31,095 bases of DNA, taken from positions 1 through 31,095 of IMG/VR virus record IMGVR_UViG_3300046010_008003, one strand, 5' to 3'. This document shows, piece after piece, positions 1 to 7,954 of the stretch (its first letter is position 1; every line of letters starts with the position of its first letter). Under the pieces are notes generated by a model. That model saw only the letters and a list, made by a program, of their open reading frames with translations. It did not search any database and had not been told where the DNA came from. The stretch is from a virus. Both the position numbers and the translations under genes were made by a program.

Positions 1-650
1 ATTACATTGCAAGAAGCAAAACCAAAACTAAAGCGGGAGCATTAATGTCACGTCAAGCACATATGGAGTTAGCAATCAAAGACAAATTAAATGCCAATCT
101 TGGTGAGGTTATCTTCTATGTAAACAACGGTACAAAGGCATCTCACGGTGATGTTCAGAAAGTTAACAAACCAAAGAAAGGTTGGTCTCAAGAACATATT
201 GATAATTACATGAGAGATTGGGGAACATCAATACCTGAAAATTTAGATTCAATTATTCAATTGAATTGTTATAGAATTGATCCTTTAGATCTTGAAGGTA
301 ACCCAACTATGACTGGTGAGTATAACATACAAAGAGCAATTGCAACATTTAACAAACGAGTTGAACCTTTATTAGTGGTGTTTAAACAAGAAGTTAGAAA
401 TGGTTTGTTGGTTAAAAACCCTGAAGATAGACCATTCTTCACAAAAGACCAATGTGAATTAATTAATGGCCAACCATTTGATGAGGGTGATCAGGATAAG
501 TTAGAGGATGTGATGGAAATTTCTGATGAAGAAATGTCTTTTTGGAACCGTGTTGGTGAAACACCATATCATATGTACAAAAATGCAGATCCTTACATGT
601 TAAGATATGTACCTAAAAAAGAACTATCAGTCCATTTTGATACCGTCTGA
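1..650 (+). CDS. C-terminal part of a family B DNA polymerase-like protein (5' truncated by window)
   Basis: The frame is open from base 3, before the first ATG at 45, and ends with TGA at 648-650. I therefore read this as the tail of a longer gene. The visible residues include an ...MSRQAHMELAIKD... stretch, then a YVNNGTKASHGDVQ motif, a central NKRVEPLLVVF helix, and a KNPEDRPFFTKDQCEL segment. To my recollection this pattern occurs in the C-terminal thumb region of phage family B DNA polymerases; I cannot see the exonuclease or DxD polymerase motifs, which would lie outside the window. The other replication genes in the window (ssDNA-binding protein, recombinase, 5' nuclease) fit that reading. 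The 3' end overlaps the convergent minus-strand gene by 24 bases. A separate hypothetical protein starting at 45 behind a GGGAG is the alternative. Confidence 0.5.
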   Translation, partial: YIARSKTKTKAGALMSRQAHMELAIKDKLNANLGEVIFYVNNGTKASHGDVQKVNKPKKGWSQEHIDNYMRDWGTSIPENLDSIIQLNCYRIDPLDLEGNPTMTGEYNIQRAIATFNKRVEPLLVVFKQEVRNGLLVKNPEDRPFFTKDQCELINGQPFDEGDQDKLEDVMEISDEEMSFWNRVGETPYHMYKNADPYMLRYVPKKELSVHFDTV

Positions 651-968
651 GGATAAAATGTACCAAGTGTCATCGGCGAAATGGAATTGAACACAAGAAC
701 CCCTTTTCAATTCTATTTCGTCCCAATCCTCATCAATTTTATTTCGATCTGGTTTAATAACACAATTTGTTAAAGTTTTAATTATTATATTGTTATTCCG
801 TTCTGAATCTAATATTATCTCACAAAAATCAATATTTTTTACAATTATTAATTCTTCACCATTTGTTCTGTAAATATTTTGGTCGACAATTGAAATTTCA
901 TGGGTTTCCATGAATATGGCCCTATTATCCTTTGTTATGGTTTTTCTTACAGGTTTTAAATGTTTCAT
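627..968 (-). CDS. Small hypothetical, probably virion-associated protein
   Basis: A 113-residue protein of unknown function. Its ATG directly follows the TAA stop of the upstream neck gene with no gap, so the two are almost certainly co-transcribed and translationally coupled. It is beta-rich in appearance, with alternating hydrophobic and polar stretches such as NNIIIKTLTNCVI. It ends in a WYILSSDGIK motif, a C-terminal ending I associate with small conserved structural proteins of T4-like marine phages. No catalytic motif, signal peptide or membrane segment is visible. The gene end overlaps the convergent polymerase-like gene by 24 bases and no terminator hairpin separates them. Confidence 0.6.
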   Translation of the reverse strand: MKHLKPVRKTITKDNRAIFMETHEISIVDQNIYRTNGEELIIVKNIDFCEIILDSERNNNIIIKTLTNCVIKPDRNKIDEDWDEIELKRGSCVQFHFADDTWYILSSDGIKMD

Positions 969-2096
969 TTAGATTATGTATATTTGACGAGGCATTGCCC
1001 TAAACTTGAGTTGTTTATTTAAATTTTCAGCCAACAATGCCTCTCTTTCCATGACCTTTTCAGGTTTTAGTCTTGTGAGTCTACCATCGGCACCAATGAG
1101 TTCCTCAATTAATTTTGATTTTTCATCTTTTGCTTCAGTAGATAAAGATGTATAATCCATACTTAAATCACCATCAGGTGTTTTTAAACTACCGCTAAAT
1201 TTACCTCTAACTCTTGCTAATGTTTCTTTACAATAAGCGGTGAACCATCTTCTAACCCAAATTTGAGCAGGATTGTTTAAATCATACCAACTCGTCTTTT
1301 CAAATGGTACATCAGATGGTAATTTAATAATATCAGGATTATCTTTTAGACATTGATCTCTATCCCCGTCTGTGGTATCATAATACCAATACCAAACTTG
1401 ACCTTTTGCTAATTCAGAATTCCCAAAATCAAATTTACCACCTGGAGTATTTAAAAGGTGTAATGCCTTTTTACCCTCGGGAAGAGCGGTGATATAATAA
1501 GTTAACTCACCCGCAAATATCCTTCTTTGTATGTTTACTTCTTGCATTCTAAGTAAAGTGTCAAATGCTGGTGTCAAATAATAACTTCCGGCCATATTAC
1601 CAATTTGAGCAAGACCACCTCCACCACCTAATCCAGTTCCTGTACCAATACCGGCAAAACCACCTAAACCAAACATTAAATTATTAAGAGTTGCGGGTGT
1701 AAACCATAAAATTTCATTTAACTCACGACCTGCTGGAATTTCATATATTTGTTGGTTAGGTACTAACTGAACAAAGTCTTTTTTAATTACCCAATCACCG
1801 CCAGCTTGTAGACCGACAATTTTGGAATAAGCATAAGTGTATCTGGTTTCCCAATCCAAACTTTTTGTGATAAATGCTCGAGATAAAGATTGAGTATCCA
1901 AATTTAAATTGTATAGTGATGTCCACTGAGATTCTATCAACCAATCTTGGACATATTGTGAGTAGTCGTCGATAGCATACTCTAAAAGGGTGTCCATCAT
2001 TTCATCCTCAAGTTCCACAGATCTCAAAGGTGCTCCCAATAAGTGTCTTACTTTTTGGTAAAATTGATTTCTTTCCGGTTCGTTAATTACAGCCAT
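969..2096 (-). CDS. gp13: Neck (head-tail connector) protein, T4 gp13-like
   Basis: A 375-residue homologue of the T4 neck protein gp13, which forms the collar under the portal, closes the DNA-filled head and receives the tail. The N-terminus shows the family pattern: a helix ending in HLLGAP, then SVELEDEMMDTLLEYAIDDY and SQYVQDW, matching the LGAP...VEI...AI..F.QY layout of T4 gp13. The C-terminal half has WVRRWFTAYCKETLARVRGKF, matching the Y...L.KK.W...L.KF helix of the family. It is longer than T4 gp13 (about 309 residues), partly through a glycine-rich insertion around residues 142-170 (GLGGFAGIGTGTGLGGGGG). A TATTTATA motif lies 12 bases before the ATG. In T4, genes 13, 14 and 15 are contiguous; here this gene is inverted and separated from the gp14/gp15-like genes by two unrelated genes. 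Confidence 0.82.
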   Translation of the reverse strand: MAVINEPERNQFYQKVRHLLGAPLRSVELEDEMMDTLLEYAIDDYSQYVQDWLIESQWTSLYNLNLDTQSLSRAFITKSLDWETRYTYAYSKIVGLQAGGDWVIKKDFVQLVPNQQIYEIPAGRELNEILWFTPATLNNLMFGLGGFAGIGTGTGLGGGGGLAQIGNMAGSYYLTPAFDTLLRMQEVNIQRRIFAGELTYYITALPEGKKALHLLNTPGGKFDFGNSELAKGQVWYWYYDTTDGDRDQCLKDNPDIIKLPSDVPFEKTSWYDLNNPAQIWVRRWFTAYCKETLARVRGKFSGSLKTPDGDLSMDYTSLSTEAKDEKSKLIEELIGADGRLTRLKPEKVMEREALLAENLNKQLKFRAMPRQIYII

Positions 2097-2108
2097 AGGA
2101 TTTTATTC

Positions 2109-2116
2109 TATAAATA
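2109..2116 (-). promoter_or_regulatory. Putative late promoter motif for the neck gene
   Basis: The minus strand reads TATTTATA here, 12 bases before the ATG at 2096. The same octamer, or a one-base variant, precedes nine other genes in the window. Confidence 0.55.
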
Positions 2117-2133
2117 TCTAACAAAATAAATTA

Positions 2134-4323
2134 TTAAATAGGACAAATTACATATTTCTTTTCGTCAGGCGGTACAGTTAAATCAAGATTTTCCAAAGTA
2201 TCTTCATCAACATATTTGTAACCATTAACAACATTAAATTCTGGGTTAATTCTAAATCTTATTGCCAACCTCTTTTCATCACAACCTCGTTGTCCTTTGT
2301 TTGACCAATAAAGTTCGATGTATTTTGTTGGTACGATAAATTCTTCATCATAAATTATCCCACCCATTTGATCTTTAACTTTTTCTAAATATTTTTCTGC
2401 CTGAACATTAGTATCTAACCAAGTGTAAATTTTATCAATTAATTCATTATAAAGTTTTCCAATAACACCTCTTTGGTCGATGTTTTCAGTTTGTTTAAAA
2501 ATTGAAAAGAATTCAGATAGATAACTATCAATAAATGGATCTAATTTTTTTATTTCAAAATTTGTTCCTGACGGAAAAATAACGTTACCTTCTTTGTCTT
2601 TTAAATCTTCGGTCGACTCCACATCCGCCTTTATGTAATACGTCCCACTTTTGAACGAGTTAACAAGACAATTTGTTATTCTAAAAAAAAGAAAATTTAA
2701 AGTTTGTTCTTCATTATGAACTTTTAATAATGTATCAACTAATTTTTCTTTTGCGTCATCACTACAATGATAATTTAATTGTAGCCTCGTTGATTTTTTT
2801 TTGAAGTGTTTTCCCTCAAACCTTTTCTCATATTTGGCGTATTCTTTGGCTCTTGCCGCTCTCAATAAGTCTTCGGTATCGTTAGGTATTGATTTAGTAT
2901 TTTTTTGTTTTCTTAAAATTTTTCTTGTTTCATCCTCAGTAAAATCTTCATTATCAATGAAGTCTGAAATTAATTTTAAAAATTCTCCTGTTTTTTCTTT
3001 ACTAACTAAAGAAAGATCAACAATCGTTGGAAACATACCAACATTTTTGAATCTATAAAAATTATTTAATCTTTCTATTGATGTATCAATGAGTTCTGTT
3101 ACTTTCTCGTCTTGAATTGATTTTCTAAACGATAGTAATTTACAAAAAGAAGAATCTTCATTTTTTGATTTTATACATAAAGATTCTAACGTCGTATATT
3201 TTTTTATTCGATTTTCTGTTATAGATTCTTTAAGTTGTTGTTTTTTTTTGTGTAAATTATAAAGCTCCTCAACAAATTCCCAATTTACGTGGTCCCAAAA
3301 TTTAGAAATGTATTCATCTCTTTTATTCTGATATTTTAAATAATATGCGTGTTCCCAAACATCAAGACCCAGTAATGGATGTCCTCCACCCTTAATAATA
3401 TTCATAAGGGGATTATCTTGATTTGGTGTGGACATAATTTTTAGTTTACCATCTTTGGCTAAATATAACCAAGCCCATCCCGAACCAAAACGATCTTGGG
3501 CTGATTGATTAAATTCATCTTTTAATTTTTTTATATTACCAAAATCACTTTTAATCTTTTTTAACATTTCACCTTTTGGTAATTGTTTTTTTGGTGATAA
3601 CATTTTCCAAAATAATGCATGGTTAAAAGCGCCTCCTGCGTTATTTCTAACTTTATCATCAAATTTACTAATTGATTTGATTATTTCCTCAAGACTTATA
3701 TCCCCATCTTTATCTTTAAGAGCCTTGTTTAATTTTTGTACGTAACCTTTGTAATGTTTGTTATAATGAACATTCATAGTTTTTGAATCTATGAAACGTG
3801 ATAAGGAAGAATATGAGTACGGCAATTTTTCAATGCCTATTTTTTTCATTTCAACAATTAAGTTCTCCTTGACTGATGATTTTTCATTTAAAATAATTGA
3901 TTCTAATAAAACATTTGTTTTTTTCTCTAATTTAGATTCGTACATTTTTTTTTCTAAATCAGGATGTTCTTTTTCAAATTGTTTAATTAATCTACCGGCC
4001 TCAGAATTTGCCTCATTTTCATTCTTACCACCAATATCTTTTCCGTGTCTTCTACCTAAAATAGTCATTTGATATTCGTGAACCCATTCGTGTGCAAGTG
4101 TTCTCATAATGTCACGATTTAATCTATCCTTAGCAAGAATTTTAAGTTTGTGTTTTGAGGTTCGTGATCCCGTTGACATTTCACCATATCTTTCACCGAC
4201 AAACTCAATTGATAAATCTTCTTTTAATGGAAATTCTTTCTGTAAAAATTTGAGAAATTTGAATACAAAGTCCTTGTCCTTTTTCTCAAACTTATCACTC
4301 GTATATTTAATGTTCACTTTCAT
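2134..4323 (-). CDS. Three-module protein: HExxH metallopeptidase-like domain, Mn-type superoxide dismutase domain, unknown C-terminal domain
   Basis: A 729-residue protein. Residues 1-125 contain HEWVH at 78-82 in a predicted helix, and an ENEAN...A segment near 102-110 that could supply a third metal ligand (E104), as in ImmA/IrrE-like or other gluzincin-type zinc peptidases. Residues about 165-357 are a full Fe/Mn superoxide dismutase. H186, H235 (in NHALFW), D321 and H325 (in DVWEHAYY) are the four metal ligands, with H190 and Y194 at the positions of E. coli His30 and Tyr34, and GSGWAWL at 280-286. G231 four residues before H235, and Q302 in STPNQDNPLM, are MnSOD-type rather than FeSOD-type second-sphere residues. 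The SOD segment is bracketed by LLESIILNEK (139-148) and LKESITENRI (364-373). Residues 380-729 match nothing I recognise. SOD activity would detoxify superoxide; whether it acts in the cell or inside the virion is not shown. The ATG lies 15 bases after the helicase stop. Confidence 0.85.
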   Translation of the reverse strand: MKVNIKYTSDKFEKKDKDFVFKFLKFLQKEFPLKEDLSIEFVGERYGEMSTGSRTSKHKLKILAKDRLNRDIMRTLAHEWVHEYQMTILGRRHGKDIGGKNENEANSEAGRLIKQFEKEHPDLEKKMYESKLEKKTNVLLESIILNEKSSVKENLIVEMKKIGIEKLPYSYSSLSRFIDSKTMNVHYNKHYKGYVQKLNKALKDKDGDISLEEIIKSISKFDDKVRNNAGGAFNHALFWKMLSPKKQLPKGEMLKKIKSDFGNIKKLKDEFNQSAQDRFGSGWAWLYLAKDGKLKIMSTPNQDNPLMNIIKGGGHPLLGLDVWEHAYYLKYQNKRDEYISKFWDHVNWEFVEELYNLHKKKQQLKESITENRIKKYTTLESLCIKSKNEDSSFCKLLSFRKSIQDEKVTELIDTSIERLNNFYRFKNVGMFPTIVDLSLVSKEKTGEFLKLISDFIDNEDFTEDETRKILRKQKNTKSIPNDTEDLLRAARAKEYAKYEKRFEGKHFKKKSTRLQLNYHCSDDAKEKLVDTLLKVHNEEQTLNFLFFRITNCLVNSFKSGTYYIKADVESTEDLKDKEGNVIFPSGTNFEIKKLDPFIDSYLSEFFSIFKQTENIDQRGVIGKLYNELIDKIYTWLDTNVQAEKYLEKVKDQMGGIIYDEEFIVPTKYIELYWSNKGQRGCDEKRLAIRFRINPEFNVVNGYKYVDEDTLENLDLTVPPDEKKYVICPI

Positions 4324-4327
4324 TAAT

Positions 4328-4335
4328 CATAAATA
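4328..4335 (-). promoter_or_regulatory. Putative late promoter motif for the SOD-containing gene
   Basis: The minus strand reads TATTTATG, one mismatch from TATTTATA, only 4 bases before the ATG at 4323 and within the 15-base gap after the helicase stop. If it is a promoter, the transcript would be nearly leaderless. Confidence 0.35.
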
Positions 4336-4338
4336 TCA

Positions 4339-6102
4339 CTATCGACCTTTATTTATCAATTTTAAAATTTCTTCAACAACATCACCACTATTTTCTATTG
4401 GTTGATCACCCATAACGGTATTAATAATTCTTTTCTTATTGTTTAAAATATCATAAATTGCACCCTCAATACTATTATCAAATAGTGGATAATAAACAAG
4501 AACATTTGATTTTTGACCATATCTGTACGCCCTATCTTCCGCTTGTGCATGTTCTGCGGGAACAAAAGATAAATCATTCATTATAACAACTTCAGCGGCG
4601 GTTAAAGTTAAACCAACACCGGCTGCCTTTAAATTACCAACAAAAACTTTAATTTTATCATCGTTTTGAAATGAGTCTACTGCTTGTTGACGTATTGCGT
4701 TTGAGCAACTACCATCAAGATAAACTGCTTGTTTACCAAAATGTTGATAGATACTTTGTAGTGTATCTGTAAAGTTTGTAAATATGATGACTTTTTTTCC
4801 TTGTTCTAAAATATTTTCGGTAAACTCTATAGTTTGATTTACTTTTTCATTCGCAATAACTTTTCTAACCTTCATTAGTTTTGAAAACTGAACTGTAAGA
4901 GATGAAGACTCATCGGGATTTTTATCATACCAATCATAGTATTCACCCATTAAATTTTCATATTCCTTAGACTGTAATCTTAAATAAACAGGTGTGATAA
5001 TTTTTTCAGGTAAATCTAAAACATCTTCTTTTAATCTTCTTAGTATTTGTTTTGATGTTCTATCCCTTAACTCCTCTAAATTGGAGGCTCCTGATACATT
5101 CCAAACTTTTCTTTTACCGGCATTAAATTGATATCCCTGACAGTATCGGATGGCATACGCCATCCAATTCTGTGCCACGGGACTTTCGATGATACTCAAA
5201 AGATTATAGTAGTTCATAGGTCTTGATGTCATAGGTGTACCAGTCAATAACCAAACTCTTTTAATGTTTTTAACAAAACTGTTAATGATTTTTGTTCTTT
5301 GTGCTTGGGCGTTTGAAATCATGTGTGCCTCATCTAAAATAACCAAATCAAAATTTGATTTTATTAATAACGAGTTTTCTTTATCTTTTGTATCGTGGAA
5401 ATTCTTTAATATGTCGTAGTTTATAATAACAAAATCAGATTCAGTTGAGTATTTTTTTCCTTCTGCAATAAAAACAGATCTATCTGAATAATTTGCAATT
5501 TCTCTTTCCCAATTTATCTTAAGTGATGCGGGACAAACAATTAATATTTTTTTTGCATTTGTTTCTAAGGCAGCAATAATTGTTGACGTAGTCTTGCCAA
5601 GACCCATATCATCAGCTAAAATAAATCTCTTTGATCCAACTAATTTTTCTATTGCTTCTTTTTGATGACTCAACGGGGGACGGTGTCCATATTTTGAGTA
5701 GTCTATTTCAACCGTTTTAATAATATGAGTTTTAATAAGTGCGGATTTTGGAATCCAAAACTCTGAAAGTTTATCAGATTCAAAAAATTTACCCCAAACG
5801 TGGTAAGATTTTTCCTTTTCCACCAAAAGTTTTTCAATGTATATTTGTTCTGGTACTTGTAAAAGATATCTTTCTTCGGCAAACTTTTTGGCGAAATATG
5901 TGTCTAACTCAACCCATTTTCTGGCAACCTTTGGTAATACGTCGTAATATGTAATTATGTAATCGGATTGAGAACGAGTAGGGTAGAATTTTTTTGAAGA
6001 AAGTTTTTTCTGTTGCAAATAAAGAATATAGTTATTTGCACCCGAATAAGTGTCGAGCAACTCAAGAGCTTTGTGTTCTAAAAGTGTTTGTATATTTTCC
6101 AA
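4339..6102 (-). CDS. SNF2-family DNA helicase/translocase
   Basis: A 587-residue superfamily 2 ATPase of the SNF2 type, with a full motif set. Motif I is DDMGLGKT (164-171), Ia lies near VCPASLKINWER (189-200), II is DEAH (257-260) and III is LTGTP (286-290). Motif V is AAGVGLTLTAA (493-503) and VI is QAEDRAYRYGQ (520-530). The RYGQ ending and the LSHQKEAIEKL entry are typical of SMARCAL1/HepA-like SNF2 proteins rather than T4 UvsW, though a similar role in fork remodelling or recombination is plausible. Residues 1-135 are an N-terminal extension without recognisable motifs. The only in-frame initiator before the conserved part is TTG at 6102; the frame is closed by TAA at 6112-6114, so a TTG start is chosen. 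It is first in the minus-strand block and divergent from the gp14-like gene. Confidence 0.9.
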   Translation of the reverse strand: MENIQTLLEHKALELLDTYSGANNYILYLQQKKLSSKKFYPTRSQSDYIITYYDVLPKVARKWVELDTYFAKKFAEERYLLQVPEQIYIEKLLVEKEKSYHVWGKFFESDKLSEFWIPKSALIKTHIIKTVEIDYSKYGHRPPLSHQKEAIEKLVGSKRFILADDMGLGKTTSTIIAALETNAKKILIVCPASLKINWEREIANYSDRSVFIAEGKKYSTESDFVIINYDILKNFHDTKDKENSLLIKSNFDLVILDEAHMISNAQAQRTKIINSFVKNIKRVWLLTGTPMTSRPMNYYNLLSIIESPVAQNWMAYAIRYCQGYQFNAGKRKVWNVSGASNLEELRDRTSKQILRRLKEDVLDLPEKIITPVYLRLQSKEYENLMGEYYDWYDKNPDESSSLTVQFSKLMKVRKVIANEKVNQTIEFTENILEQGKKVIIFTNFTDTLQSIYQHFGKQAVYLDGSCSNAIRQQAVDSFQNDDKIKVFVGNLKAAGVGLTLTAAEVVIMNDLSFVPAEHAQAEDRAYRYGQKSNVLVYYPLFDNSIEGAIYDILNNKKRIINTVMGDQPIENSGDVVEEILKLINKGR

Positions 6103-6136
6103 TACTACTTTTTAATAAAAATACTAATAAAAAAGA

Positions 6137-6144
6137 TATTTATC
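6137..6144 (+). promoter_or_regulatory. Putative late promoter motif for the gp14-like gene
   Basis: TATTTATC, one mismatch from TATTTATA, inside the near-palindrome GATATTTATC, 12 bases before the ATG at 6157. It lies in the divergent 54-base gap shared with the SNF2 helicase. Confidence 0.5.
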
Positions 6145-6156
6145 AATAAAAAGTGT

Positions 6157-6669
6157 ATGAACGGCAAAGTTCCAATAACAAGATTAGGTAAATTTTTTGG
6201 TAGCGAAGACTTCAGTTTAGAAATTGAAATGGGTCAAGAGTGGTTAATAGGTGATATGAACTTCACTTGTGTTTTATATCGTGTGGATAAAAATAAGACT
6301 AAAATTGATGATGTTTATGGTGAAGCGTTAGTGGATGGTATTAAATATTTACCTCCTGTTGAATTTAATGCTTACGTTAATATTGCAGCTCCTGCATCAG
6401 GAAAAATAGGGTCATCAAAAATCCAACAGAGTGAACCGGGTAATATAACAATGTCTGTTTATTTAAAAACTTTAGATGATTTAGAAATTGATATAAATTT
6501 AGGTGATTATATTGGTTATTATGATTCAGAAAATTTTGTTAGATATTATACGGTTGTTGATGACGGTCGTGTGTATTCTGATTTAAAACATACTTATAAA
6601 GGTTATAAGCCTTATTACAGAACTATTATTGGTTCTTATGTAGGTCCAAACGAATTTAGAGGAATTTAA
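6157..6669 (+). CDS. Probable neck protein, T4 gp14-like
   Basis: A 170-residue protein. The start at 6157 is chosen over an in-frame ATG at 6088. The upstream segment would overlap the divergent helicase start, encodes a low-complexity Ile/Lys-rich peptide and lies before the promoter-like motif. Recognisable features are a KTKIDDVYGEA segment near residue 50, and a C-terminal half with NLGDYIGYYDSENFVRYYTV followed by YKGYKPYYRTI. This resembles the T4 gp14 plan of an IFGED-like segment followed by EGDLIYF...FEI..V...PFYQLG, but it is shorter (T4 gp14 is about 256 residues). Its position directly before a gp15-like gene supports the neck assignment. Only 2 bases separate it from the next ATG. 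A generic head-tail adaptor is the alternative. Confidence 0.5.
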   Translation: MNGKVPITRLGKFFGSEDFSLEIEMGQEWLIGDMNFTCVLYRVDKNKTKIDDVYGEALVDGIKYLPPVEFNAYVNIAAPASGKIGSSKIQQSEPGNITMSVYLKTLDDLEIDINLGDYIGYYDSENFVRYYTVVDDGRVYSDLKHTYKGYKPYYRTIIGSYVGPNEFRGI

Positions 6670-6671
6670 TT

Positions 6672-7712
6672 ATGGCATTACCAAAGAAAAAAGTTATACC
6701 ACATTTACCACTAAAGTACCCAAAGACTTTATTAGCCAGACGACATGAAATGGCCGATATGATCTCTGAAGATGGTACTTTTCTACCAAAGTCACTTTTA
6801 CATGCCGACTTGGATAGGGGGTTTTTAGATTTTGTTAAAGAGTCTTTACAAACTATTGTTGAGGGTAAAATCATACCTGTGGTAGATATTTTAATTACGT
6901 CTCAAAATTGGAGTCAGTTTGTTGAAACTTGGGATTTTCAAAACATAGATAAAAATGTCGAACCTCCTTTTATCACAATCATTAGAATTCCTGAAGTAAA
7001 ATATGGTAATAATCCTGCCGTTACTTATAACATTCCAAATAGAAGGACGTATTATTACATGCAAGTCCCAACTTGGGATGGTAATAGACATGGTATGGAC
7101 ATTTATAAAATACCACAACCAGTGCCTGTTGATATTAAATTCACTGTTGCAATAGTTTGTAATAGAATGAGAGAAATTAATAAATTCAATCAAATTGTTA
7201 ACCAAACTTTCGCTTCAAGACAAGCATACCAAGTAATCAAAGGTCATTATATCCCAATTATAAATGACGGAATAACTGATGAATCAGTTATGGATATTGA
7301 TAAAAGAAAATATTATATCCAAAAGTACGATTTTACAATGATGGGGTTTTTAATGGATGAAAATGACTTCCAAGTTTCACCTGCAATATCAAGAACATTT
7401 ACAATGTTTGAGACGGACTTTACAACAAAAAGAAAACAACCTAAAAGACCTGAACCAAATATACCTAAAGAAACTGTTTTGGAATATGTACAATCAGGAA
7501 CAACAGATCAAACATTATTTGATTACACTTGTGATTTAAATCTTATTGAATCAACAAACATCTCAAGTTTCCAAGTATACATTAATGATTTCTACTATGG
7601 GGTAGACCAAGATTATATTCAAATTAATACGGGGGATGAATTAAAAATTGATATAACCCCAACAGATATTACACAACCATCAAAGTTAGTGTTTACTGAA
7701 AAGTTAATTTAA
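6672..7712 (+). CDS. Tail terminator / sheath-stabilising protein, T4 gp15-like
   Basis: A 346-residue protein. T4 gp15 forms the hexameric ring that caps the tube and sheath and docks the tail to the neck. The supporting pattern is in residues about 150-245: a PVDIKFTVAIVCNRMREINKF strand-helix, then a QIVNQTF...YIPI segment. A YYIQKYDFTMMGFLMDENDF segment then matches the order PI.M.YELSIF.RYEDDMFQIVEQI...R.IEWSLTFEVNGWMYPP of T4 gp15. A C-terminal extension after residue 250 carries a Lys/Pro-rich linker (KRKQPKRPEPNIPK) and a small beta domain not found in T4 gp15. The stop overlaps that of the convergent small gene by sharing TTAA. The assignment rests on pattern and on location before the sheath gene. 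Confidence 0.6.
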   Translation: MALPKKKVIPHLPLKYPKTLLARRHEMADMISEDGTFLPKSLLHADLDRGFLDFVKESLQTIVEGKIIPVVDILITSQNWSQFVETWDFQNIDKNVEPPFITIIRIPEVKYGNNPAVTYNIPNRRTYYYMQVPTWDGNRHGMDIYKIPQPVPVDIKFTVAIVCNRMREINKFNQIVNQTFASRQAYQVIKGHYIPIINDGITDESVMDIDKRKYYIQKYDFTMMGFLMDENDFQVSPAISRTFTMFETDFTTKRKQPKRPEPNIPKETVLEYVQSGTTDQTLFDYTCDLNLIESTNISSFQVYINDFYYGVDQDYIQINTGDELKIDITPTDITQPSKLVFTEKLI

Positions 7713-7873
7713 TTTTCACCGTAGATATCTTTTTTTTCCACACATTTTTCTAAAATTAAGTTCTCTAAAAACTTGTACATTTTAATCCCTCTTTTATCGC
7801 AGTATTTTTTAAGAACCTCATGAACTTGAGAGTCTATCTTTAGATTTTTTATTTTCTTTTTAGTGTCAGACAT
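7709..7873 (-). CDS. Small ribbon-helix-helix-like protein (54 residues)
   Basis: This short gene reads MSDTKKKIKNLKID at its start, then helix SQVHEVLKKYCDKRG and helix KMYKFLENLILEKC, ending ...DIYGEN and TAA. The strand-helix-helix order and the Lys-rich alternating N-terminus fit the Arc/MetJ/CopG ribbon-helix-helix fold of dimeric DNA-binding regulators. A TATTTATA motif lies 37 bases before its ATG, mirroring the sheath gene motif 38 bases before its own ATG. It occupies what would otherwise be a 288-base gap. It sits alone on the minus strand among plus-strand tail genes, and its stop overlaps the gp15-like stop. Regulatory function is inference; it could equally be a small protein-binding helical protein. 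Confidence 0.7.
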   Translation of the reverse strand: MSDTKKKIKNLKIDSQVHEVLKKYCDKRGIKMYKFLENLILEKCVEKKDIYGEN

Positions 7874-7910
7874 AAAGTATGAAAAAAGGCAGAATTAAAT
7901 CTCACCAAAA

Positions 7911-7918
7911 TATAAATA
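7911..7918 (-). promoter_or_regulatory. Putative promoter motif for the RHH-like gene
   Basis: TATTTATA on the minus strand, 37 bases before the ATG at 7873. It forms a divergent pair with the motif at 7955-7962. Confidence 0.5.
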
Positions 7919-7954
7919 CTTTTTAATATGTAAAGTTTTTACAAAAACATCTAA

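Noticed and set aside
35-47. GGGAG five bases before an ATG at 45, suggesting a complete gene start
   Set aside because: The frame stays open and family-like upstream to the window edge, and other genes here do not use Shine-Dalgarno sites.
3791-4405. Plus-strand frames opposite the SOD/HExxH gene
   Set aside because: Low-complexity Phe/Ser/Leu translations of the antisense strand, with no promoter or start context.
6088-6156. Upstream in-frame ATG for the gp14-like gene
   Set aside because: It overlaps the divergent helicase start, encodes a low-complexity Ile/Lys peptide and precedes the promoter-like motif.
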